Positions 6,887-15,138 of a stretch of 64,000 nt of DNA are shown here, piece after piece. The stretch is from Ramlibacter cellulosilyticus (GTDB lineage Bacteria; Pseudomonadota; Gammaproteobacteria; Burkholderiales; Burkholderiaceae_C). Location of the stretch: the NCBI RefSeq assembly GCF_014297465.1, contig NZ_JACORT010000002.1:310001-374000 (forward strand), given 5' to 3'. The number at the start of each line of letters is the position of its first letter. Position 1 is the stretch's first letter. The notes under the pieces were generated by a model. The model was not told the DNA's origin. It saw nothing but the letters and a program-made list of their open reading frames with translations, and made no database searches. Both the position numbers and the translations under genes were made by a program.

Positions 6887-9838
6887 TCACTCCGCCGACA
6901 GGTGCTTCCCCACGATCCCCGCCAGCTCGAACATCGTCACCTGGTTCTTGCCGAACACCGGCCGCAGCTTGTCGTCGGCGTTGATCGCCCGCTTGTCCTT
7001 CTTGTCCTGCAGCCCCTGGGCCTTGATGTAGTCCCAGATCTTCTTGATCACCTCGGTGCGCGCGACCAGGCCGTCGCCGATCACCGCCGCGAGTTCCGGG
7101 CTCGGCTTCAGGTTGCCCACGGGCGCCTTCTTCGCCGCAGCCTTCTTGGCCGGCGCCGCCTTCTTCGCGGGCGCGGCCTTCTTCGCCGCTGACTTGCCCG
7201 CGACCGCCTTCGCCGCCTTGGCCGTGGCCTTGTACGGCGTCGCGGGCTCCTTCGCGGCCGGCGTCTTGCGCGGCGGGAACTTCGACTTGCGCTCCTCGAA
7301 CTGGAAGTTCACCTTGTTCGCCTCGGCGTCCCACACCAGGAAGGCCTTGAACGACCGCCGCGTGCGCATCGAGATGAACTTGTCCAGCAGGTCGGTCTTG
7401 CCCGTGGCCAGCAGCTTGGCCATCTGCTCGCGCTCCACGGGCTGCTGCAGGATGATCTTGCCGCTCTTGAAGTCGCAGGTCGGCGTGGGGTGCGCCTCGG
7501 TGGGCACCGCGCGCTCGCAGATGTAGTTGCTGCCCCACTCGAAGACCTTGTGGCCGCACTTCGGGCAGGGGCCCAGCGGCTCCTGCGCGGAGAGGTCGAC
7601 GATCTCGCCCGTCTCCGCCGGATCCTTGCTCTCGCCGAAGTCGAACTCCAGCTTCCAGTTCTTCTCTTCCTCGTCGTAGGCCAGCGCCAGTTCGGCGGTG
7701 AAGGGCCAACCCGCCTTGGAGCGGAAGCCCTGCAGCGGCCCGATGCGCTTGTCGCGCAGGAAGGCTTCGACCTCGTCGAGCTCGAACGGCCGGCCCGCGG
7801 GGATCTTGGTGAAGGAGAAGCCGCAAGGCTGCTGGCCGGCCTTGCCGACGCAGTTGTAGCGGCGGTAGGTCTCCTGCACGACGCCGCCGCAATTGGGGCA
7901 GGGCGTCTTCAGCGTCGCGTAGTCGCCCGGCACCGTGTCGCGGTCGTACTCCTTGGCCTTCATGACGATGCGCTTCGTCATGTCGGCGATCTCGTGCATG
8001 AACTGCTCGCGCGAGAGCTTGCCGTGCTCCATCTGGGCCAGCTTGTATTCCCACTCGCCGGTCAGCTCGGGCTTGCTCAGTTCCTCCACTCCCAGGCCGC
8101 GCAGCAGCGTCATCAGCTGGAAGGCCTTGGCCGTGGGAATGAGCTCGCGGCCTTCGCGCAGCATGTACTTCTCGTTGATCAGGCCTTCGATGATGGCCGC
8201 GCGCGTCGCCGGCGTGCCCAGGCCCTTCTCCGCCATCGCCTCGCGCAGTTCGTCGTCTTCCACGAACTTGCCCGCGCCTTCCATGGCGCCCAGCAGCGTG
8301 GCTTCGCTGTAGCGCGCAGGCGGGCGGGTCTTGAGGCCTTTCGCGTCCGCGGTCTCGGTCAGCACCTTCTCGTTCGGCTTCACCGGCACGAGGTTCTGGC
8401 CCTTCTCGCCTTCCTTGCCGCTCACCTCGTCGACGTCGACGGCTTCCTTGCCGTAGATCGCCAGCCAGCCCGGCTTGACCAGCACCTTGCCGTCGGTGCG
8501 GAAGTGGTGCCCTTCCACCTCGGTGATGCGGGTGGTGACCTGGTATTCGGCGCTCGGGAAGAACACCGCGAGGAAGCGGCGCACCACCAGGTCGTAGACC
8601 TTCTGCTCCGCGTCCGACAGGCCGCTGGGCGCCTGCAGCGTCGGGATGATGGCGAAGTGGTCCGAGACCTTGCTGTCGTCGAACACGCGCTTGATCGGCT
8701 TGACGTAATCCTTCGCCATCGCCTCCTTCGCGAAGGGCGCGAGGTGGCCCATGCCGCTGTCGGCCAGCATGCCCATCGTCTGGTGCACCACCTTCACGTA
8801 GTCGGAAGGCAGGTGGCGCGAATCGGTACGCGGATAGGTCAGCGCCTTGTGCCGCTCGTACAGAGACTGCGCGAGCGCCAGCGTGGTCTTGGCCGAATAG
8901 CCGAAGCGGCCGTTGGCCTCGCGCTGCAGCGAGGTGAGGTCGAACAGTCCCGGCGAGGCCTGCGTGGTCGGCTTCGACTCCTCGGTGACCGTGCCGCGCT
9001 TGCCGCGCACCGCGTCGGCGATGGCGCGCGCGTCGCGTTCGTTCCAGAGCCGGTCGGCCCGCTTCTCGGCGTCCTCCGGGTCCTTCTTCCACCTGGGGTC
9101 GAACCACTTGCCCGGATAGGTGCCCGCCTCGGCCTGGAAGGTGCCGTGGATCTCCCAGTAGTCGCGGCTGACGAACTTGCGGATCTGCTCCTCGCGCTCG
9201 ACGACGATCGCGAGCGTGGGCGTCTGCACCCGGCCCACCGTGGTGAGGAAGAAGCCGCCGTCGCGCGAATTGAACGCGGTCATCGCCCGCGTGCCGTTGA
9301 TGCCCACCAGCCAGTCGGCCTCCGAGCGGGAGCGCGCGGCGTGGGCCAGGCCTTCCATCTGCTTGTCGGTCCGCAACTTCTCGAAGCCTTCGCGGATGGC
9401 CTGCGGCGTCATGGACTGCAGCCACAGGCGCCGCACCGGCTTGCCCAGCGGCTTGGCGCCGCCGGCGTACTGCTCGATGAGCCGGAAGATGAGTTCGCCC
9501 TCGCGCCCCGCGTCGCAGGCGTTCACGATGTCCGTGACGTCCTTGCGCTTGGCGAGCTTGACCACCGCGTTCAGGCGCGTCTTGGTCTTGTCGACCGGCT
9601 TCAGGTCGAAGAACGGGGGAATCACGGGCAGGTGGGCGAAGCTCCACTTGCCGCGCTTCACGTCGTACTGCTCGGGCGCGTGGATCTCCACGAGGTGGCC
9701 CACCGCGCTGGTGACGACGTACGTGTCGTTCTCGAAGTACTCGTCGTGCTTGTCGAACTTGCCGGCCACGGGCGTCAGGGCCCGGACGATGTCCTGGGCC
9801 ACGGACGGCTTCTCGGCAATGACCAATGTTTTGCTCAC
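6887..9838 (-). CDS. topB: DNA topoisomerase III with Lys/Ala-rich linker and C-terminal SWIB domain
   Basis: A 983-residue type IA topoisomerase that decatenates and relaxes negatively supercoiled DNA. The TOPRIM domain opens with KTLVIAEKPSVAQDI and holds the acidic motif CDAGREGE (residues 108-115). The catalytic tyrosine is Tyr335 in ALTYPRTDSRHL. Two cysteine pairs, CPNCGG and CPKCGH, look like zinc ribbons. After them comes a low-complexity stretch of AKKAAP-type repeats (about residues 865-903) like the tail of histone H1, then a SWIB/MDM2 domain to the end. The GTG start at 9838 was chosen because SKTLVIAEKP is the usual N-terminus. It is divergent from the SET gene. Confidence 0.95.
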   Translation of the reverse strand: MSKTLVIAEKPSVAQDIVRALTPVAGKFDKHDEYFENDTYVVTSAVGHLVEIHAPEQYDVKRGKWSFAHLPVIPPFFDLKPVDKTKTRLNAVVKLAKRKDVTDIVNACDAGREGELIFRLIEQYAGGAKPLGKPVRRLWLQSMTPQAIREGFEKLRTDKQMEGLAHAARSRSEADWLVGINGTRAMTAFNSRDGGFFLTTVGRVQTPTLAIVVEREEQIRKFVSRDYWEIHGTFQAEAGTYPGKWFDPRWKKDPEDAEKRADRLWNERDARAIADAVRGKRGTVTEESKPTTQASPGLFDLTSLQREANGRFGYSAKTTLALAQSLYERHKALTYPRTDSRHLPSDYVKVVHQTMGMLADSGMGHLAPFAKEAMAKDYVKPIKRVFDDSKVSDHFAIIPTLQAPSGLSDAEQKVYDLVVRRFLAVFFPSAEYQVTTRITEVEGHHFRTDGKVLVKPGWLAIYGKEAVDVDEVSGKEGEKGQNLVPVKPNEKVLTETADAKGLKTRPPARYSEATLLGAMEGAGKFVEDDELREAMAEKGLGTPATRAAIIEGLINEKYMLREGRELIPTAKAFQLMTLLRGLGVEELSKPELTGEWEYKLAQMEHGKLSREQFMHEIADMTKRIVMKAKEYDRDTVPGDYATLKTPCPNCGGVVQETYRRYNCVGKAGQQPCGFSFTKIPAGRPFELDEVEAFLRDKRIGPLQGFRSKAGWPFTAELALAYDEEEKNWKLEFDFGESKDPAETGEIVDLSAQEPLGPCPKCGHKVFEWGSNYICERAVPTEAHPTPTCDFKSGKIILQQPVEREQMAKLLATGKTDLLDKFISMRTRRSFKAFLVWDAEANKVNFQFEERKSKFPPRKTPAAKEPATPYKATAKAAKAVAGKSAAKKAAPAKKAAPAKKAAAKKAPVGNLKPSPELAAVIGDGLVARTEVIKKIWDYIKAQGLQDKKDKRAINADDKLRPVFGKNQVTMFELAGIVGKHLSAE

Positions 9839-9895
9839 GGATCCACTGGCGCTCTCGGCGCCCCTCCTGGAGGTTCTTACAATCTGCGCTTTCCT

Positions 9896-9933
9896 CGCGC
9901 GCGTACGCGCACGCGCATGCGCGCACGTGTACG
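9896..9933. other. 38-bp uninterrupted alternating pyrimidine-purine tract (Z-DNA candidate)
   Basis: Every base from 9896 to 9933 alternates pyrimidine and purine, almost all CG and CA/TG steps with single TA steps. Such tracts convert to left-handed Z-DNA under negative supercoiling. It lies in the 121-bp divergent gap between topB, whose product relaxes supercoils, and the SET-domain gene, so it could act as a supercoil-responsive element. The alternation is seen directly; the function is inference. Confidence 0.75.
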
Positions 9934-9959
9934 AATCCAAATTAACACGATTTCATTTC

Positions 9960-10475
9960 ATGCCCGCCAAGTCCCCGGCCAAACCCCAGGCCGCTGCCAG
10001 CAAGAAAGCCCCCGTTCCCAAGACCAACCGCCGCATCCAGGTCCGCAAGTCGGGCGTCCATGGCAAGGGCGTGTTCGCGCTGCAGGACATCCCCGAGGGC
10101 GAGACGCTGATCGAATATGTGGGCGAGATCATCACGTGGAAGGAGGCGCAGCGCCGCCACCCCTGGAACCCCGATGACCCCAACCACACGTTCTACTTCC
10201 ACGTGGACGAGAACCGGGTGATCGACGCCGCGGTCGGCGGCAACGCCGCCCGCTGGATCAACCACTCGTGCGACCCGAACTGCGAGGCGGACGAGGAGGA
10301 AGGCCGGGTGTTCATCAAGAGCCTGCGCAACATCAAGGCGGGTGAGGAACTGAACTACGACTACGGCCTGATCATCGACGAACCGTACACGAAGAAGCTG
10401 AAGGCCGAGTATCCCTGCTGGTGCGGCAGCAAGAACTGCCGCGGCACCCTCCTGGCGCCCAAGCGGCGCCGCTGA
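9960..10475 (+). CDS. SET-domain protein-lysine methyltransferase
   Basis: A 171-residue protein. Residues 1-25 form a Lys/Ala/Pro-rich tail; the SET domain follows with GVHGKGVFA (32-40), EYVGEIIT (52-59), the pseudoknot motif RWINHSCDPNCEAD (98-111) and the catalytic LNYDYG (131-136). A post-SET motif CWCGSKNC (153-160) together with Cys104 would bind zinc. SET enzymes transfer methyl groups from S-adenosylmethionine to lysines. Burkholderiales carry such genes, but the substrate is generally unknown. The neighbour topB encodes a SWIB domain and an H1-like lysine tail, so DNA-binding proteins are reasonable candidates. birA follows 10 bases later. Confidence 0.93.
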   Translation: MPAKSPAKPQAAASKKAPVPKTNRRIQVRKSGVHGKGVFALQDIPEGETLIEYVGEIITWKEAQRRHPWNPDDPNHTFYFHVDENRVIDAAVGGNAARWINHSCDPNCEADEEEGRVFIKSLRNIKAGEELNYDYGLIIDEPYTKKLKAEYPCWCGSKNCRGTLLAPKRRR

Positions 10476-10485
10476 GCGGTTCGCG

Positions 10486-11247
10486 ATGCGCTGGCCGGCG
10501 GAAGCCCTGTGGGAAGCGGTGGAGCCGCTGCTGCCGGGCTTCACCGTGGAGATCCTGCCCGAGGTCGACTCCAGCAACAGCGAGCTGATGCGCCGGGCGC
10601 GTGCCGGCCAGCCCGACCCCGTGCTGCTGGTGGCGGAACGGCAGACCGCCGGCCGCGGCCGCCTGGGGCGCAGCTGGCAGAGCGCGCCGGGCGATTCGCT
10701 GACCTTCTCGCTGGGCCTGCCGCTCGCGCCGGTGGATTGGTCCGGCCTCTCGCTGGCCGTGGGGGCGAGCCTGGCGGAAAGCCTGCATCCGTCCGTGCGG
10801 CTGAAGTGGCCCAATGACCTGTGGGTCGCCGACCGCAAGCTGGGCGGCATCCTGATCGAGACGGCGAGCTTCGGGGAAGCGGGCGGGACGCGCCAGGCCG
10901 TGATCGGCGTCGGCATCAACATCGCCCCGCGCGCGGCCGAAGGCCTGTCCACCCCGCCGGCGGCCGTCCGCGAACTGTTGCCTCGCGCCGACGCCGGCAG
11001 CGTGCTGGAGCAGGTCGTGCCCGCGCTGGTGCGGGACGTGCTGGGCTTCGCGCAGGCCGGCTTCGCCCCTTTCCACGCCCGGTTCGATGCCCGCGACGCC
11101 TTGCGGGACCGCGAGGTGACCCTCAGCGACGGCACCGCGGGCACTGCCCATGGCGTGGGCGAGGACGGCAGCCTGCTGGTGCATACTGCGGCCGGCCTGC
11201 GCGCCGTCGGCAGTTCGGAAGTCAGCGTGCGCCCGGCCTCCCGCTGA
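10486..11247 (+). CDS. birA: Biotin-[acetyl-CoA-carboxylase] ligase, without repressor domain
   Basis: A 253-residue protein with the biotinyl-AMP-binding loop GRGRLGR at about residues 57-63, the KWPNDLWV motif, and a short C-terminal SH3-like domain. It activates biotin and attaches it to the carboxyl-carrier lysine of acetyl-CoA carboxylase. The N-terminal winged helix of E. coli BirA is missing, so this version cannot be a DNA-binding repressor. It lies 10 bases after the SET gene and 5 before the SPOR-like gene, consistent with one transcript. Confidence 0.93.
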   Translation: MRWPAEALWEAVEPLLPGFTVEILPEVDSSNSELMRRARAGQPDPVLLVAERQTAGRGRLGRSWQSAPGDSLTFSLGLPLAPVDWSGLSLAVGASLAESLHPSVRLKWPNDLWVADRKLGGILIETASFGEAGGTRQAVIGVGINIAPRAAEGLSTPPAAVRELLPRADAGSVLEQVVPALVRDVLGFAQAGFAPFHARFDARDALRDREVTLSDGTAGTAHGVGEDGSLLVHTAAGLRAVGSSEVSVRPASR

Positions 11248-11252
11248 ACCGC

Positions 11253-11909
11253 ATGCTGCGCCTGCTCGTCCTCGTCCTGCTGCTCGCCAACGCCGCCTTC
11301 TTCGCCTGGTCGCAAGGCCTGCTGCTGGCATGGGGGCTCGGCCCCACGCGCCAGTCCGAGCCGCAGAGGGTCGCGCAGCAGGTGCGGCCCGAGACGGTCC
11401 GCGTGCTGTCCGCCTCGGACCTGCGGCAGGCCGAGACGGTCGCCGCGCAGGCCCCGCGGCCGCCGGAGTGCCTGCAGACCGCGGCGCTGGATGCGACCCA
11501 GGTCCCGCAGTTGCGCACGGTGCTGGACACCTGGCCCGCCGGCTCATGGACCCTCGACGCCGTGACCGAGCCGGCGCGCTGGATCATCTACATGGGCAAG
11601 TACCCCGGCGTGGAGCAGGTCGCGCGCAAGCGCGCGGAGCTGCGGCAGCTGGGCATCACCTTCGAGCCGCCGACGAACCCGGAGCTGGAGCCCGGGCTGT
11701 CGCTCGGCTCCTTCCCCAGCGAAGCGGCGGCCAGCGGCCAGCTCGCGGCGCTCGCCGAAAAAGGCGTGCGCACCGCGCGGGTCGTCCAGGAACGGCCCGA
11801 GCAGAAGGGCCAGCGCCTGCAGCTGCCCGCCGTCGACGACAACCTGCGCCCGCGCCTCGACGAACTGAAGTTCGCGCTCGCGGGCAAACCCCTGCGGCCC
11901 TGCCGCTGA
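11253..11909 (+). CDS. Membrane-anchored SPOR-like domain protein
   Basis: About 218 residues. One N-terminal membrane helix (LRLLVLVLLLANAAFFAW) is followed by a linker and a C-terminal region with WIIYMGKYPGVEQVARKRAE and LSLGSFPSEAAASGQLAAL. Those two blocks resemble the paired halves of SPOR domains, which bind denuded peptidoglycan. The gene starts five bases after birA and ends shortly before a GST gene. I recall the same order in other Comamonadaceae. A cell-envelope role is inferred from the topology and the fold. Confidence 0.7.
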   Translation: MLRLLVLVLLLANAAFFAWSQGLLLAWGLGPTRQSEPQRVAQQVRPETVRVLSASDLRQAETVAAQAPRPPECLQTAALDATQVPQLRTVLDTWPAGSWTLDAVTEPARWIIYMGKYPGVEQVARKRAELRQLGITFEPPTNPELEPGLSLGSFPSEAAASGQLAALAEKGVRTARVVQERPEQKGQRLQLPAVDDNLRPRLDELKFALAGKPLRPCR

Positions 11910-11932
11910 TCCCTTCCCCCGAGGAGTCCCCC

Positions 11933-12589
11933 ATGGCCATGAAGCTCTATTTCGCGCCCGGTGCCTGTTCCTTCGTGCCGCACAGCCTGCTGGAGACGGC
12001 GGGCGCCGACTACGAACCCGTGATGGTCAAGCTGCACAAGGGCGAGCAGAACGAGCCCGCCTTCCGCGCCGTGAACCCGCGCGGCCAGGTGCCGGTGCTG
12101 GTGGACGGCGACCAGACCATCACGCAGATCGTGGCGATCGTCACGTACCTGGACGCGAAGTTTCCCGAGCAGCAGTACCTGCCGAAGGACCCGCTGGCCC
12201 GCGCGAAGGTGCTGGAGACGCTCGCCTGGATGAACAACACCGTGCACCCGACCTTCACGCACGTGTTCATGCCCTTCAAGTTCGCGGGCACGCCGGAGGC
12301 GCAGGAGGAACTGAAGTCCTTCAACGCCAAGGTGTACGCCGGGCTGCTGGGCGAGATCGAGGCGATGGCGAAGAAGGCGGCGGACGCCGGCAAGCCCTGG
12401 CTGGGCGGCGACAAGCTGGGCCCGCTGGACGTCTACTCGCTCACGCTCCTGCGCTGGGGCGGCTTCGCGAAGATCGACCCCGCGTCGTTTCCGGCGCTGT
12501 GGGCGCACGTGCAGAAGGTGGCGCAGCAGCCGGGCGTGGCGAAGGCGGTCGAGCGGGAGCGGCTGCAGTTGAACCTGTTCAAGGCCTGA
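11933..12589 (+). CDS. Glutathione S-transferase family protein
   Basis: A 218-residue protein with a thioredoxin-like N-terminal half (MKLYFAPGACSFVPH, then NPRGQVPVLVDGDQTITQ) and an all-helical C-terminal half. The GACS motif is the beta-class GST signature, in which Cys and Ser line the glutathione site. These enzymes conjugate or reduce electrophiles in the cytoplasm. A GAGGAG ribosome binding site precedes the ATG at 11933. The substrate is unknown; a second GST gene of a different subtype lies at 58687. Confidence 0.92.
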   Translation: MAMKLYFAPGACSFVPHSLLETAGADYEPVMVKLHKGEQNEPAFRAVNPRGQVPVLVDGDQTITQIVAIVTYLDAKFPEQQYLPKDPLARAKVLETLAWMNNTVHPTFTHVFMPFKFAGTPEAQEELKSFNAKVYAGLLGEIEAMAKKAADAGKPWLGGDKLGPLDVYSLTLLRWGGFAKIDPASFPALWAHVQKVAQQPGVAKAVERERLQLNLFKA

Positions 12590-12598
12590 AGCGCCCCC

Positions 12599-12697
12599 TT
12601 GTCATCCCGGGCTTGACTCGGGATCCATGAGGCCTCGAAGGCGCCATGGATTGCCCCGGATCAAGTCCGGGGCAGGCTCACCCAGCCCGCAATGACA
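12599..12697. repeat. Dispersed palindromic repeat of a second family
   Basis: A left arm opens GTCATCCCGGGCTTGAC and continues to CCATG at 12629. A right arm from CATGGATTGCC at 12645 contains GGATCAAGTCCGGGGC and ends GCAATGAC. The motif, a CCCGGGCTTGAC type palindrome bounded by GTCAT and ATGAC, is a widespread proteobacterial repeat. Its right end runs into the sensor kinase gene and encodes that protein's last residues (LSLRAG). It lies between convergent genes. Confidence 0.75.
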
Positions 12698-14150
12698 ACT
12701 CTTCGACTTCCGTGCTTTCCGCCGCCGCCGCATCGAACCGCACCGACACCCTCGTCCCCGGCGGCACCTGCCCCGAACGCGCCTCCTCGATCGCGATGCT
12801 CGCCTGGTGCTGCCGCGCGATCTCCAGGACGATCGGCAGCCCCAGGCCCGACCCGTCCACGTTGGTGCCGAGTGCCCGATAGAACGGCTGGAACACCAGC
12901 TCGCGCTCCGCTTCCGGGATGCCCGGCCCCGTGTCCTCCACCTGCAGCACCAGCACGCGGCCGAAGGGATCGGCGAGCACGCGCACGGTGACCACGCCGG
13001 GCTGCTGCGCGCTCGACGGCGTGTAGTTGACGGCGTTGTCCAGGAGGTTGCGCACCAGCTCCTTCAGCAGCGTGGGGTTGCCTTGCAGCACCACGCCGGG
13101 CGCGCCGGGCTGCGCGCCGTCGTAGCCGAGGTCGATGTGCCGGTCCATGGCACGCGGCACCGTGTCCTGCACCGCCTCGATGGCGAGCGCCGCGAGGTCG
13201 CAAGGCTGCCGCACGAGCGCCTTGCCGCTGCTCTCGGCCCGAGCCAGCGACAGCAGCTGGTTCACCGTGTGCGTCGCGCGCATGCTGGAGCGGCCGATCT
13301 GCTTGAGCGACTGCTTCAGCTGCTCCGCGTCCACCTGCTCGCGCTGCGCGAGGTCCGCCTGCATGCGCAGCCCCGCGAGCGGCGTCTTGAGCTGGTGCGC
13401 CGCGTCGGCGAGGAAGCGCTTCTGTGTCGCGATGGAGCCCTTCAGGCGCGTGAGCAGGTCGTTCACGGAAGACACGAGCGGCGCCACCTCGAGCGGCACC
13501 ACCTTCTCGTCGAGGGGGCTCAGGTCGTCCGGCTTGCGCTGCCGGATGCGCTCTTCCAGCTCCGACAGCGGCTTGATGCCACGCACGAGGGCCAGCCACA
13601 CGAGCAGCACCGCGAGCGGCAGGATCACCAGCTGCGGCAGCATCACGCCCTTGATGATCTCGGTGGCGAGCACGGAACGTTTCTCGCGCGTCTCGGCCAC
13701 CTGCACCAGTGCGGGCGTGGCGCCGGGCACCTGCACCCACGTGTAGGCGATGCGCACGTCGAGGTTGCGGAATTCGCCATCGCGCAGGCGGGTCTCGCCG
13801 GGCACGGGGCGCTCGTCGTCGGGCGGCGGCGGGAAGTCGCGCTCGCCCGAGAGCAGCTCGCCCTGCGGGCCCAGCACCTGGTAGTAGACCTGGTCGGAGT
13901 CGTCCGCGCGCAGGATCTCGCGCGCGGGCTGCGGCAGGTTGAAGCTGGCGCGCTGCGTGTGCACGCTCACGAGCTGCGCGAGCGCCTGCACGTTGTATTC
14001 GAGCGCGCGGTCGAAGGGCTTGCCCGCGATGCTCTGCGCCACGAGCCAGGTGAGCGCCAGGCTCACCGGCCACAGCAGCAGCAGGGGCGTGAGCATCCAG
14101 TCGAGGATTTCGCCGAAGAGGGATCGTTGCTCGCGCTGGAAGATCTTCAT
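12678..14150 (-). CDS. Sensor histidine kinase (TctE/QseC-like, 2CSK_N sensor)
   Basis: A 490-residue inner-membrane kinase. Two membrane segments (about 17-39 and 165-189) bracket a periplasmic domain of about 125 residues that resembles the two-component sensor kinase N-terminal (2CSK_N) fold. A HAMP-like linker, the phosphoacceptor His252 in AAHQLKTPLAGL, and the ATP-binding boxes NLLDNAVNYT, EDTGPGIP and GSGLGLPIV follow. It should phosphorylate the regulator encoded just upstream. The ATG at 14150 was preferred because the frame's upstream extension is REP sequence. Its C-terminus comes from another repeat. Signal: possibly a carboxylate, as for TctE. Confidence 0.92.
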   Translation of the reverse strand: MKIFQREQRSLFGEILDWMLTPLLLLWPVSLALTWLVAQSIAGKPFDRALEYNVQALAQLVSVHTQRASFNLPQPAREILRADDSDQVYYQVLGPQGELLSGERDFPPPPDDERPVPGETRLRDGEFRNLDVRIAYTWVQVPGATPALVQVAETREKRSVLATEIIKGVMLPQLVILPLAVLLVWLALVRGIKPLSELEERIRQRKPDDLSPLDEKVVPLEVAPLVSSVNDLLTRLKGSIATQKRFLADAAHQLKTPLAGLRMQADLAQREQVDAEQLKQSLKQIGRSSMRATHTVNQLLSLARAESSGKALVRQPCDLAALAIEAVQDTVPRAMDRHIDLGYDGAQPGAPGVVLQGNPTLLKELVRNLLDNAVNYTPSSAQQPGVVTVRVLADPFGRVLVLQVEDTGPGIPEAERELVFQPFYRALGTNVDGSGLGLPIVLEIARQHQASIAIEEARSGQVPPGTRVSVRFDAAAAESTEVEELSLRAG

Positions 14151-14171
14151 CAGGGACTGCGGATCGGTGTT

Positions 14172-14258
14172 GCTGGGGTGCGCTTCGCGCAACCCAGCCT
14201 ACGTGCGCTGTGCGCAACCCCGCGTTCGTAGGCTGGGTTCGGCGCAGCCGACCCCAGC
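14172..14258. repeat. REP doublet, copy 3, inside a two-component operon
   Basis: The left arm (14172-14202) matches copy 2. The right arm (14228-14258) keeps the GTAG head and its own hairpin, but with a changed stem (GGGTTCGGC against GCCGACCC). The arms therefore no longer pair perfectly with each other while each still folds alone. The element separates the response regulator stop from the kinase start. Confidence 0.85.
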
Positions 14259-14271
14259 GATGCGCCAAGCG

Positions 14272-14943
14272 CTACGGGATCTTCTCCAGACAGTACCCGA
14301 GCCCCCGCACCGTCGCAATGCGGATCGGTCCCTTCTCGATCTTCTTGCGCAGGCGGTGGATGTACACCTCGATGGCGTTGTTGCTCACCTCCTCGCCCCA
14401 TTCGCACAGGCGCTCCACGAGCTGGTCCTTGCTCACGAGGCGGCCGGCGCGCTGCAGCAGCACCTCCAGCAGCCCCAGCTCGCGGGCGGAGAGTTCCACC
14501 ATCTTGCCGTCGATGGTGGCGACGCGGCCGGCCTGGTCGTACACCAGCGGGCCGTGCTTGATCGTGCTGGTGGCGCCGCCCATGCCGCGCCGCGTGAGCG
14601 CACGCACGCGCGCCTCGAGCTCGGTGAGCGCGAAAGGCTTGGCCATGTAGTCGTCCGCGCCCAGGTCGAGGCCCTTCACGCGTTCTTCCACCGCGTCGGC
14701 AGCGGTGAGGATCAGCACCGGCATGCTGGAGCCGCGGGCGCGCAGCTTGCGCAGCACCTCCAGGCCGTGCATCTTCGGCAGGCCGAGGTCCAGGATCAGG
14801 AGGTCGAACTCGTTGTTCGTCATGAGCGCGGCGTCCGCCTCGGTGCCGCTCGCGACGTGGTCCACGGCCGCACCCGATGCCCGCAGGCTGCGCAGCAGCC
14901 CGTCGGCCAGCACCTGGTCGTCTTCCGCGATGAGGATGCGCAT
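14272..14943 (-). CDS. OmpR-family response regulator (TctD/QseB-like)
   Basis: A 223-residue regulator. The receiver domain has the acidic pocket EDD (7-9), the phosphorylated Asp52 in LILDLGLPKM, and a C-terminal lysine in DDYMAKPF. A winged-helix DNA-binding domain follows, ending SNNAIEVYIHRLRKKI and VRGLGYCLEK, the OmpR/PhoB signature. It is the first gene of the operon with the sensor kinase downstream, separated by a REP doublet that may lower kinase expression relative to the regulator. Targets are unknown. Confidence 0.94.
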   Translation of the reverse strand: MRILIAEDDQVLADGLLRSLRASGAAVDHVASGTEADAALMTNNEFDLLILDLGLPKMHGLEVLRKLRARGSSMPVLILTAADAVEERVKGLDLGADDYMAKPFALTELEARVRALTRRGMGGATSTIKHGPLVYDQAGRVATIDGKMVELSARELGLLEVLLQRAGRLVSKDQLVERLCEWGEEVSNNAIEVYIHRLRKKIEKGPIRIATVRGLGYCLEKIP

Positions 14944-14993
14944 GCTCGTCTCCTGTCGGGGGTTGCGCCTCTGCGGGCGCTGTGGCGGAAATT

Positions 14994-15044
14994 GTAGGGT
15001 GGCGCCGCGCCAGCGGCGGAAGGTGAGCGAAGCGAACCCCACCG
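14994..15044. repeat. Single GTAG-type REP element of a second family, copy 1
   Basis: The element begins GTAGGGTGG and ends GGTGAGCGAAGCGAACCCC then ACCG. The ends pair (GGTGG with CCACC), and an inner stem CGCCGC/GCGGCG fills the middle. A sister copy at 51113 has a different inner stem that still pairs. It lies in the divergent gap between the response regulator and the gene at 15139. Confidence 0.75.
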
Positions 15045-15138
15045 TTCTCGCGTCCGACTGACGTAGATCAGACGGCGCCGGTCGGCGTTTCCCGGCGCAC
15101 GCCCGCCCCGGATACTGCCCGCAGCACAGGAGGGGACC

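Noticed and set aside
6477..9926. Long open frames antisense or out of phase to real genes, for example minus strand 6477-9926, minus 24334-27477, minus 2971-5562 and plus 57113-58636
   Set aside because: They mirror genes with clear motifs, are Arg/Ala/His-rich with no domain, and arise from the lack of stop codons in GC-rich third-position shadows.
14151..14192. Extended N-terminus of the sensor kinase to an ATG at 14192
   Set aside because: The extra residues come from the REP doublet, and the ATG at 14150 gives a normal kinase start.
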